From Brumimicrobium sp040882265 (GTDB taxonomy: Bacteria > Bacteroidota > Bacteroidia > Flavobacteriales_D > Crocinitomicaceae), in the NCBI GenBank assembly GCA_040882265.1, contig JBBEBO010000144.1, positions 1-17,766 of the forward strand: DNA of 17,766 nt, given 5' to 3'. Positions 1 to 6,711 of this stretch are shown one piece after another. Position 1 is the stretch's first letter. Every line of letters starts with the position of its first letter. The notes below the pieces were generated by a model that was not told the origin of the DNA, did no database searches, and was given only the letters and a program-made list of their open reading frames with translations. The position numbers and the translations under genes were made by a program.

Positions 1-86
1 TTTTAGTCCACTCTTATTCAAAGTTTAAGTGACATCCTCATCAAACCTTGAACTTTAAACTTTTGAACCTCAAACCTTAAACAACC
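1..86. repeat. Short imperfect direct repeats downstream of the Omp28-like gene
   Basis: This non-coding left edge holds two near-identical 12-mers, caaaccttgaac (42-53) and caaaccttaaac (71-82). They are separated by similar A/T-rich words built on gaac, aaac and tttgaac. Such low-complexity intergenic strings are common in Flavobacteriales genomes, which is a general impression and not a database result. I see no convincing hairpin terminator for the minus-strand operon that ends at 87, so the transcript may end beyond the window. Confidence 0.35.
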
Positions 87-1025
87 TCACTCTACCTTCT
101 GCTTTATAACCTGAAGAATCTCATAATTTGAAACATCATACAAGTATATTAAAAAGTGCATGTTTGATGCATCAATGCCCATTGGTAAAGAATAAGAATA
201 GTCAAAAGTAATCTTCTCACCTGATGGAGTTGTTGCAGGAAAAATTTCAATGCCAAATGGGTTATCATCAATACTTCCCAAGTGTTTATCTCTGTGTAAA
301 TAGAACTCATTACTTGAATTATCCGGCATTAACTGCCAATCGACAAGTGAATCTTGAATCACGTAAACCACTGCGTTCATAGTAATTTCTTCATCAGTTA
401 ATTTCACTGCTTCAACATGTAAATAACCTCCATTAGTTGATGGGTAATAATTAAATGCGGACTGCAAGTTTACTTTTAGGTCATTAGCATTCAAAATATC
501 ACTAGCTCTACTCTGCCAAGTTCCAGAAAAATCAAACATCTTTTCATCAATTGTTTTTCTATTCACTGTACCTTGTGGATTTCCAATAAAATTATATCCA
601 TTTTGAAACTCTTCTCCATAAGCATCTGAGTCTGGATTGGTATGATCCGTATAGTAACTTGTGGCTTCAGGGTTTGAGGATTGAAATGAGTTTTGGGCAC
701 CTGGATCAGTATGTATTGAAGCTACAAAAACCCTTTCAGGATTGTTTTCATGGATATCGTGAGCAATCGTTGCTGCTTCAGGACAATTATTACACTTGTG
801 ACCTGTATAATCCTCGATGAGCACATTAATGTCTGTGTTTGTATTTTCTGGAAAATCAGGATATTCATTATCCATATACTCCTGCCAAACACCTGGATAA
901 AGAGTTGTATCCAATTCAATATTTTCAAGAGTTGCTTGATTTTGATAAGGATTCTCAACCTTATCGCAAAACGAAAGCGATAAAATCAAAAAAGCTGAAA
1001 CTGTAAACAATATTAATTTTTTCAT
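87..1025 (-). CDS. Omp28-related lipoprotein with thioredoxin-like CNNC motif
   Basis: This 312-residue exported protein begins MKK followed by a hydrophobic stretch ending at Cys20 (L-S-F-C-D). That suggests a type II lipoprotein signal, although Phe at -1 is unusual for a lipobox, so a soluble periplasmic form is possible. The segment at about 66-160 matches the Omp28 family: a strand (INVLIEDYTG) leads into C78-N-N-C81-P and a helix, with a later NPQGTVNRK segment at about 149-157 where a thioredoxin fold has its cis-proline loop. The C-terminal half is a predicted beta-rich domain without further cysteines. The redox role is inferred from the CxxC; Omp28 proteins are described as outer-membrane or surface proteins of poorly known function. 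The gene lies 9 bp after the DUF6029 gene and is the last gene of a probable three-gene operon. The ATG is clear, and the stop is TGA. Confidence 0.85.
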   Translation of the reverse strand: MKKLILFTVSAFLILSLSFCDKVENPYQNQATLENIELDTTLYPGVWQEYMDNEYPDFPENTNTDINVLIEDYTGHKCNNCPEAATIAHDIHENNPERVFVASIHTDPGAQNSFQSSNPEATSYYTDHTNPDSDAYGEEFQNGYNFIGNPQGTVNRKTIDEKMFDFSGTWQSRASDILNANDLKVNLQSAFNYYPSTNGGYLHVEAVKLTDEEITMNAVVYVIQDSLVDWQLMPDNSSNEFYLHRDKHLGSIDDNPFGIEIFPATTPSGEKITFDYSYSLPMGIDASNMHFLIYLYDVSNYEILQVIKQKVE

Positions 1026-1034
1026 ATTAATTAA

Positions 1035-2693
1035 TTAAAATGAATGAGAAAATGTCACTGTTAATCCATTTGAGGCAGGTACAAATCGGCAAATTCCACC
1101 TACACAAAATAACCCAGCATTTTGGCGTCCATATCCTGCCTGAAGTCGAGTTGAACCCCAAATTCTTCCAACAAATACCATCGGATAATTGATGCGATCA
1201 TCGGGATTTGGATTGCCATAATTCGATTGAAATATTGCACTAAAAAACCAATCTGGTGATATTGTGTATTCCACAATAGCGGTTGCCCAATCTCCACGGT
1301 CTTTATTATCCATAGTCCAAAGTCCTTGAAACTCTGCCCGAATGGTATTTTTTCTGTTTATTTTATACTCAATATCCAACACTCCAATATGTGATTCAAT
1401 AATGCCTTTTTCATTTGTCAATTTCATAACGTCATTATTCATAGTAATATTGAAATAGTTTAAACGAATCGTCCAATCTTTATGTACTTTACGTTTAATC
1501 TGTACGTTAATGTCTCTCCAATATAATAAATCACTTTTATCAAACAAAGAAGATTCGTAAGTTACTCTAGAAGAATCATTCGGGTTGATATTACTTGTTT
1601 TTTTCAAGGGTTCATAAGCTGTAGAGAAGTTTAAAGAAACATCTGTTCCATACTTACCGCCAAGTTTTGAGCCTCGTTTTATTTTATAAATAAGATCTGC
1701 TTGAAAAGCTACCTCTCCATTTGGTTGAGAAGCATAAGGATAAAGTGTTGCCGCTAAATTATAAGTGTGCGTTTTAGTTAAAGGAGGAATAAAACCAATC
1801 GTAACATCTTGTAAAGTAGCATTTCTATCACTTCTAAAACTCATATTATCAATCGATTTAGCAGATAATAAAATTCCTAAACCACGTTGTGAATATCCTG
1901 CATTAATAATCATTCCTTTTCCATAGTTGTAAATGAATGAGTTATCTTGAGAAGGGTCTTGCTCTTTGATGATATATTCTCCATTAAGGAAAAACTTTTT
2001 GTAAGCCAATTCCAGTCTACCACCGTAAGAACCTGTGTTTTCTGGTAATACGAACTCGCTATTATTATCTTCCTGATATTTCGAAACAAATGATCCTGCA
2101 GCTGTAATTCTAAATTGTTTTTCAGCAAGTTTTGGGAACCATTCGTTGATGTTAAATTCTAAATCAGCACCTCTCACAATTCCGGGAGCGTAGTTGTTTT
2201 TTCCATTCGTAAAAGAATAACGTTGTTTTCCGTAAACCGTCTTTAAAGTTACACCTTTGTATGGTTTCAGTTTCACCCGAAACCCATTCATCATATTGTC
2301 AAAACCAAGTGCTCGATCTTCATATGCTCTAAAAATTAATCCTGAACCAAACTGATCATAGAAATTACCAAATGTCACATCGACAATGTCATTTTCATAT
2401 CCAAAGTAACGATAACCTAGCCCTGCGCCTTCAAAACGGTCGGGATAACCGAGAATTCTAGGCATATACGCCTCCATTCTTACTCCCGCTTTAAATCCGT
2501 GACTCCTATAATTAATGTTTGCATAGGAATTAACCAGTGACTTCTCATCAGGTTGTTGAGCATTAATTGCTGAATCTGCAACTAAGAATTGGTAAACAGT
2601 TTCAATATTTCCAGAAATACCACCTTGTGAATAGGTTGTTTTAGAATTTAAAAAAACAAACCCTAAGGCAATAATACCAACAGACAATTTCAT
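1035..2693 (-). CDS. DUF6029-type outer-membrane beta-barrel protein
   Basis: This 552-residue protein has a signal peptide (about 1-22, cleavage likely before Gln23 in TYS-QGG). The rest is a long series of amphipathic, Tyr/Gly/Asn-rich strands with alternating hydrophobic residues, ending in S-H-S-F. A C-terminal aromatic residue is typical of barrels inserted by the BAM complex. Conserved-looking early motifs include YANINYR, FGNFYDQFGSGL and RALGFDNMMNGFRV. I recognise it as the Bacteroidota DUF6029 family from memory; no transport or enzymatic function is established. It sits between the TlpA-like gene (31 bp upstream) and the Omp28-like gene (9 bp downstream), so it is probably co-expressed with two thioredoxin-fold proteins. 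It could be a porin-like channel or a surface scaffold. The barrel topology is inferred from pattern only. Confidence 0.8.
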   Translation of the reverse strand: MKLSVGIIALGFVFLNSKTTYSQGGISGNIETVYQFLVADSAINAQQPDEKSLVNSYANINYRSHGFKAGVRMEAYMPRILGYPDRFEGAGLGYRYFGYENDIVDVTFGNFYDQFGSGLIFRAYEDRALGFDNMMNGFRVKLKPYKGVTLKTVYGKQRYSFTNGKNNYAPGIVRGADLEFNINEWFPKLAEKQFRITAAGSFVSKYQEDNNSEFVLPENTGSYGGRLELAYKKFFLNGEYIIKEQDPSQDNSFIYNYGKGMIINAGYSQRGLGILLSAKSIDNMSFRSDRNATLQDVTIGFIPPLTKTHTYNLAATLYPYASQPNGEVAFQADLIYKIKRGSKLGGKYGTDVSLNFSTAYEPLKKTSNINPNDSSRVTYESSLFDKSDLLYWRDINVQIKRKVHKDWTIRLNYFNITMNNDVMKLTNEKGIIESHIGVLDIEYKINRKNTIRAEFQGLWTMDNKDRGDWATAIVEYTISPDWFFSAIFQSNYGNPNPDDRINYPMVFVGRIWGSTRLQAGYGRQNAGLFCVGGICRFVPASNGLTVTFSHSF

Positions 2694-2724
2694 GAATAAC
2701 CAGTGTTATAAGTACTTAATAAAT

Positions 2725-3252
2725 TTATTCAACGCCTACAATTTCCAAAATCTTATCATACAATTCATACTCATCACCTGGAGCATAGTTATTGTGTGAA
2801 TAGACAATATTTCCTTCACCATCAACAACAAAAGTATGAGGAACATTATTTACACCCATGGCTCTTTTAAACTCTCCATTTGGATCGAGCAAAATTTCAT
2901 AATCCCATGCTTTTGAATCTACGTAAGGTACAACTCTATTTTTTGTGCGTTCGTCGTCAATAGAAACAGCAATTAACTTAACTCCTGTTTCATCCTGCCA
3001 ATCGATGTATAAATCGTTAATCGCATTCAATTCTTTTTTACACGGTGCACACCAAGTTGCCCAAAAAGAGATAATAATTGGTTTCCTATCGTTTGACATG
3101 TCACCAGTACTGACTGTTTCCCCAACTAAATTTTTAAGGTCCACAGATGGAACTTCTTTTTTAAGAAGTTCTTTGGATTCTTGCTCTTGAGAAAGAAAGG
3201 TTTGATTAGCACCAATAAGTGCAAAAATGCTTAATAATATCAGTTTTTTCAT
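2725..3252 (-). CDS. TlpA-family thiol-disulfide oxidoreductase (periplasmic)
   Basis: This 175-residue protein has a signal peptide (about 1-20, MKKLILLSIFALIGANQ) followed by a TlpA/ResA-like thioredoxin domain. The strand PIIISFWATW leads into the active site W67-C68-A-P-C71-K. The helix-strand order then continues (LIAVSIDDE at about 93-101, LLDPNGEFKRAMGV), with the cis-proline in NNVPHTF (Pro138). It has all residues expected of a working redox protein, probably reducing disulfides outside the cytoplasm. I chose the ATG at 3252 over an in-frame ATG at 3279 because the shorter form begins exactly with a classical MKK signal peptide; the longer form would add nine residues in front. It is the first gene of an apparent operon with the DUF6029 and Omp28-like genes. 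A lipoprotein form is unlikely because there is no cysteine near the signal end. Confidence 0.9.
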   Translation of the reverse strand: MKKLILLSIFALIGANQTFLSQEQESKELLKKEVPSVDLKNLVGETVSTGDMSNDRKPIIISFWATWCAPCKKELNAINDLYIDWQDETGVKLIAVSIDDERTKNRVVPYVDSKAWDYEILLDPNGEFKRAMGVNNVPHTFVVDGEGNIVYSHNNYAPGDEYELYDKILEIVGVE

Positions 3253-3311
3253 AATGAATTTTTTTTCAGCTACGTGCATAAACTATACCACAAAAATAAA
3301 TTGTTAGATTT

Positions 3312-3319
3312 CAAATATA
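3312..3319 (-). promoter_or_regulatory. Candidate -7 box for the TlpA/DUF6029/Omp28 operon
   Basis: The minus strand reads TATATTTG here, a perfect match to the Bacteroidota sigma-70-type -7 consensus TAnnTTTG. It lies 59 bp before the chosen ATG at 3252. No good TTG -33 element sits at the usual spacing. A second TAnnTTTG match (TATTTTTG, minus strand, 3298-3291) lies closer to the gene and could be used instead. Confidence 0.4.
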
Positions 3320-3370
3320 GATAAAAATTGCAATTGATTGAAGATGAAAATTAATAGACAATTGGATTTC

Positions 3371-3404
3371 AAAAAAAAGGGACGATATGCAATCATATCG
3401 TCCC
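3371..3404 (-). terminator. Intrinsic terminator of the secreted thioredoxin/T9SS gene
   Basis: A perfect 11-bp inverted repeat (GGGACGATATG at 3379-3389, CATATCGTCCC at 3394-3404) encloses a 4-nt loop. Read on the minus strand, the hairpin is followed directly by eight T residues (the A-run at 3371-3378). This is a textbook Rho-independent terminator, 32 bp past the stop codon of the gene at 5046-3436. It separates that gene from the TlpA operon downstream. It is the strongest terminator in the window. Confidence 0.93.
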
Positions 3405-3435
3405 TAGTTATTTTACATCAAAAAAACAACTTGTT

Positions 3436-5046
3436 TTAATCTAAAACAGAAAGTTGAGTGTTTGTTTGAGAATATTCAGTATTAACTGTCACAGTGTAAA
3501 TACCAGCATCAAATCTTTCAGTATCTATCTGAACAGTATTTTCACCTTCAACAACACCTAAGTCTTCAAAGTATACATTTTGACCTACAGCATTCGTAAC
3601 TGTTACTGTAGTATTTGAAGCAGAAACGAAGTTAAATTTCACTGTAGCATTTCCACTAGTTGGATTAGGATAAACATTTAAACTAATATTATCATCCACT
3701 TCTTCAATTAAATCAGCAGTCGCTGTAGGACAATTATCTAGCTCTGTTTGGTAAGCAGCAAACATTCCTGCTCCAAAACCTACATCATGTTTAACAATAG
3801 TGCTGTAAGCTGGATCAGCTATATCAGGACAAATCATAACAAAAAACGGAATTGAACCCGAATTAAATCCGTGATTTGATGAATAGTGAAAATATTGAAA
3901 AGAATTATCAGTATTATAAGAAAATTTAGGGTACTCATAAAAACCACCATTCCAATCAAGTCCGTTAATTACAGCGTCATCATCATTTTGTTCAATTGAA
4001 ATAGCTAATGCTTCTAAATTTTCTTCACCAGATCCATTATTCTCAACTAATTCTGATATTTCAGGAGTTGAACTCTCACATGGACCACACCATGAAGCCA
4101 TAAAATCTAATATGATTGCTTGACCATTAGATAAAGCTGCGTGTAGATCAAATTCATTTCCTTTGCTATCAGTTGCTACATATTGAGGTACTGGAGGATA
4201 AATTGAATAATCGTCATCCAAAGTATTGTTTGACATATCATCATCAGCTGTTGTAATTTCAGCATTAAATGTTTTACTAACTCCTTCTTGAACACCGTTG
4301 ATATTAACATCTATGTCATGACTTTGACCAGTAGATAAATTAATTCCAGTTATATTTTCAGTTGTAACTGTTCCACCATCAAAGCTCCAGTCTAAATCAA
4401 AATCTGTAACATCGTTTTGTCCAACGTTAGTACATGTGATTGTGAAAGTTCTATCACCAACAATACTCTTGTCAATACTAATTTCTGTAATTTCCATATC
4501 GTCAGCACTAACCTCTATAACTTCAACGTTATCTATGTTTAACATGCTTTCATCATCTGAAATATGACGAAATGCAATATGGATCGTTTCACCAAGATGC
4601 GCAGATAAATCAACAGAATGAGGAGTTACAGCGTTGGGCTCATCAGTTATACTCAATAGAGTTGTTGTAAAGTCTGCAGTAGCTGTACCTGTTGTAGATA
4701 ATAATACTTCATACTCTTCTAAAAAATTCGCTTCACTTGATGAACCATCATAATTTAAATAAAATACACCAGAAGCTGGAATGTTTATTGCAGGAGTAAT
4801 TAACCAGTCATCAGTTGGTCCTGTACCGTTATTATCATACCATGAAGAACTTGACGCCAACTCATTCCCAGAATTCCATGCCCAACTCGCATATGCTGAT
4901 TGACTAGTTGTAGAAGTAAAATTATCTTCATCTAATATAGTCCACGAGCTTGGAATATCATTATCGAAAGTTTCAGAAAATATCTGACTTTGTGCAAAAA
5001 TACCTCCAAAAACAATTGAAGATACTAGAAGTAAAATTTTTTTCAT
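3436..5046 (-). CDS. Secreted multidomain thioredoxin with T9SS type A sorting domain
   Basis: This 536-residue modular exported protein starts with a signal peptide (about 1-19, cleavage near FAQ-SQ). A jelly-roll of the cleaved-adhesin/choice-of-anchor-J kind follows (about 23-179, FSETFDNDIPSSWT through LNIDNVEVIEV), then a CARDB-like immunoglobulin-fold domain (about 184-279). Next is a TlpA-like thioredoxin domain (about 290-440) with active site W319-C320-G-P-C323 and a cis-Pro segment SIPFF near 398-402. The last part is a T9SS type A C-terminal sorting domain (about 455-536, NVYPNPTSG ... GIYTVTV). It should be exported by Sec, then passed by the T9SS to the surface or medium, where the CTD is removed. 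I used the ATG at 5046, which gives a classical MKKILLL start; an in-frame ATG at 5064 would add six residues. Substrate binding through the adhesin-like domain is inferred. The gene is monocistronic, with its own promoter candidate and terminator. Confidence 0.9.
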   Translation of the reverse strand: MKKILLLVSSIVFGGIFAQSQIFSETFDNDIPSSWTILDEDNFTSTTSQSAYASWAWNSGNELASSSSWYDNNGTGPTDDWLITPAINIPASGVFYLNYDGSSSEANFLEEYEVLLSTTGTATADFTTTLLSITDEPNAVTPHSVDLSAHLGETIHIAFRHISDDESMLNIDNVEVIEVSADDMEITEISIDKSIVGDRTFTITCTNVGQNDVTDFDLDWSFDGGTVTTENITGINLSTGQSHDIDVNINGVQEGVSKTFNAEITTADDDMSNNTLDDDYSIYPPVPQYVATDSKGNEFDLHAALSNGQAIILDFMASWCGPCESSTPEISELVENNGSGEENLEALAISIEQNDDDAVINGLDWNGGFYEYPKFSYNTDNSFQYFHYSSNHGFNSGSIPFFVMICPDIADPAYSTIVKHDVGFGAGMFAAYQTELDNCPTATADLIEEVDDNISLNVYPNPTSGNATVKFNFVSASNTTVTVTNAVGQNVYFEDLGVVEGENTVQIDTERFDAGIYTVTVNTEYSQTNTQLSVLD

Positions 5047-5062
5047 AATTAAAGTTTTTAAC

Positions 5063-5077
5063 ATTTGTTAAACAAAT
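5063..5077. promoter_or_regulatory. Perfect 7-bp palindrome overlapping a promoter element
   Basis: The sequence atttgtt-a-aacaaat is a perfect inverted repeat around one central base. It overlaps the candidate -7 box (5073-5080) of the minus-strand gene starting at 5046. Its position would suit an operator, but a palindrome this AT-rich may arise by chance. Confidence 0.25.
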
Positions 5078-5080
5078 ATA
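5073..5080 (-). promoter_or_regulatory. Candidate -7 box for the secreted thioredoxin gene
   Basis: The minus strand reads TATATTTG, matching TAnnTTTG, 26 bp before the ATG at 5046. The -33 region is AT-rich without a clear TTG. The spacing implies a short 5' leader of about 20 nt. Confidence 0.5.
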
Positions 5081-5182
5081 AACTTATTATTTACATTTAC
5101 CTTAATAAAAAATTATCTTATTCGTGGATTTCTAAATTATTAGATATACAAATATAGTTAATACAATATGCTTTTTTTTTAT

Positions 5183-5190
5183 TATATTTG
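5183..5190 (+). promoter_or_regulatory. Candidate -7 box for the small T9SS cargo gene
   Basis: TATATTTG matches the Bacteroidota TAnnTTTG consensus and lies 20 bp before the ATG at 5211, giving a short leader. It follows a nine-T run (5172-5180). A -33 TTG is not evident at the usual spacing. Confidence 0.5.
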
Positions 5191-5210
5191 GAGACACAAA
5201 AATATTTACC

Positions 5211-5933
5211 ATGAGAAAATGTTACCTTTTATTATTCGCTACGACTTTTTTAAGTACTCATTTTGTTGTCGCTCAAGACGTATATATCTCTTGGGAGGAG
5301 GATTACACAATGCCTTACAATGGTGAAGAAGTTACAATTACTGGTGGTGATCAAACAATTTATACCAACTTTTACGTCAAAAATATTGGAGCGGATGCTG
5401 GCTTTATATGGAGACGAGATATAATCTCAATTTCGTCACCAGGCTATAGCGATCAACTATGTGATGATCAAATTTGCTATACTGCAACAGGAAATCCATG
5501 GATTTGCCCTTCAGCAATGACAATCAGTCAAGGTGATTCTTCTTTGTTTCAGCCTAAACTGTTAACAAGCGGTTATGCTGGAACTGCTCATATGAGATAT
5601 TTCGTATTAGATGAAAATGAAAATAAATTAGACTCTATAGATGTGGTTTTTACTTCAACAGCAGATGTTGCTGAAGAAAAAGCTACAAACCTTGACTTTA
5701 GTATGTTTCCTAATCCTTCACAAAAAGAGTTGACTATCCAAAAAGCATCTTCTAGTAAGGAAAGTACAGTAATATTCATTGATGCTCTTGGTAAAGAAGT
5801 TTTAAAAACTCAAATGAATAATATAACAATGAAAGTTGACATTTCATCTTTAAAAAATGGAATTTACTTCGTCCAAAACATCAATAACAAAGGTGTAAGA
5901 AGTGAAACAAAAAAACTTATTGTTCAGAAATAA
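5211..5933 (+). CDS. Small T9SS type A sorting-domain protein, N-terminal domain of unknown function
   Basis: This 240-residue protein has a signal peptide (about 1-21, cleavage VVA-QD) and a beta-rich domain of about 130 residues. That domain contains three cysteines (C84, C89 in DQLCDDQICY, and C99 in PWICPS). The protein ends in a T9SS type A C-terminal sorting domain (about 160-240: FSMFPNPSQKELTI, DALGKEV, LKNGIYFV, KKLIVQK). It should be secreted across the outer membrane by the T9SS and probably surface-attached or released. I do not recognise the N-terminal domain by name; the Ig-like look and the clustered cysteines suggest a disulfide-stabilised or metal-binding beta-sandwich. It is divergent from the secreted thioredoxin gene and ends 8 bp from the convergent sirtuin gene. 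Confidence 0.85.
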   Translation: MRKCYLLLFATTFLSTHFVVAQDVYISWEEDYTMPYNGEEVTITGGDQTIYTNFYVKNIGADAGFIWRRDIISISSPGYSDQLCDDQICYTATGNPWICPSAMTISQGDSSLFQPKLLTSGYAGTAHMRYFVLDENENKLDSIDVVFTSTADVAEEKATNLDFSMFPNPSQKELTIQKASSSKESTVIFIDALGKEVLKTQMNNITMKVDISSLKNGIYFVQNINNKGVRSETKKLIVQK

Positions 5934-5941
5934 TTTAACTG

Positions 5942-6631
5942 TTACTTTGTTAGCTTGGACACTATAATTGGCAACCCTTTAGTAGCGTTTTCTCTAATTA
6001 TTTCAAAGTTATTTGAAACTTCAACGTCGTTTGGGTCTACCAAATAGCACTGTGTATTATCAGAAGCATAATGGATTAGCCCAGCTGCAGGATATACATT
6101 TAAAGAAGTTCCCACAACAATAAAAACATCGGCTTCTGAAACAACTTCAGCAGCTTTTTCAAGCATTGGAACAGCTTCTCCAAACCAAACTACATGAGGT
6201 CTAAGTTGATATCCTTCAGGACATAAATCTCCAATCTTAACCTCCCAGTCTTTTTGATGAAAATACTTTTTCTCACAATTTGGTCCCGAACTTTTTACTT
6301 TGTTTATTTCGCCATGTAAATGCAAAACTTTTGTACTCCCAGCCCTTTCGTGCAGATCATCGATGTTTTGTGTAATAATGGTGACATTGAAGTGTTTTTC
6401 TAATTTAGCTAGCGCAAAATGTCCTTCATTTGGTTTTGCTGTATAAGCTTGTTTTCTTCGCATATTGTAGAACGCTGTAACCAACTTAGGATCTTTTTCC
6501 CATGCCTCAGGAGTTGCAACATCTTCAATTCGATATTTTTCCCATAATCCTCCACTGTCTCTAAATGTCCCTAATCCAGATTCTGCACTTATTCCCGCTC
6601 CACTTAATACAACAATTTTGTCTTTTAACAT
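5942..6631 (-). CDS. cobB: Sirtuin NAD-dependent protein deacylase (CobB/SIRT5-like)
   Basis: This 229-residue cytoplasmic enzyme would remove acyl groups from lysines using NAD. Family motifs are all present: the NAD-binding GAGISAESG (11-19), GTFRDSGGLW (21-30), TQNIDDLHERAG (87-98), the catalytic His106 in LHLHGE, RPHVVWFGE (144-152) and GTSLNVYPAAG (174-184). Tyr55 and Arg58 (Y-N-M-R) match the YxxR pair that lets class III sirtuins accept succinyl or malonyl lysine. The zinc-ribbon region holds only two cysteines (C119, C137) instead of the four in canonical members, so zinc binding is doubtful; I recall similar loss in other Bacteroidota sirtuins. I chose the ATG at 6631 because the sirtuin fold begins right there; an in-frame ATG at 6691 would add 20 basic residues not typical of the family. 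The gene is divergent from maeB and convergent with the gene before it. Confidence 0.9.
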   Translation of the reverse strand: MLKDKIVVLSGAGISAESGLGTFRDSGGLWEKYRIEDVATPEAWEKDPKLVTAFYNMRRKQAYTAKPNEGHFALAKLEKHFNVTIITQNIDDLHERAGSTKVLHLHGEINKVKSSGPNCEKKYFHQKDWEVKIGDLCPEGYQLRPHVVWFGEAVPMLEKAAEVVSEADVFIVVGTSLNVYPAAGLIHYASDNTQCYLVDPNDVEVSNNFEIIRENATKGLPIIVSKLTK

Positions 6632-6711
6632 CCTTTCAAATTTTATATTTCTTTTGTTATGCGCTATTTTGTTAATTTTACGCCCTTGCATTTGAAAAAG
6701 AAACAGATATT

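Noticed and set aside
42..82. CRISPR-like or tandem array at the left edge
   Set aside because: There are only two imperfect 12-mers in AT-rich sequence, with no regular spacer structure.
722..983. Overlapping short frames inside the Omp28-like gene on both strands
   Set aside because: They are shadows of a well-supported gene, with compositions unlike real proteins.
5934..5941. A bidirectional terminator between the T9SS cargo gene and the sirtuin gene
   Set aside because: Only 8 bp separate the convergent stops, and no inverted repeat was found at the junction.
6632..6711. Promoters of the divergent sirtuin and maeB genes
   Set aside because: Near matches such as tattttg are one base short of TAnnTTTG, so I could not place a box with confidence.
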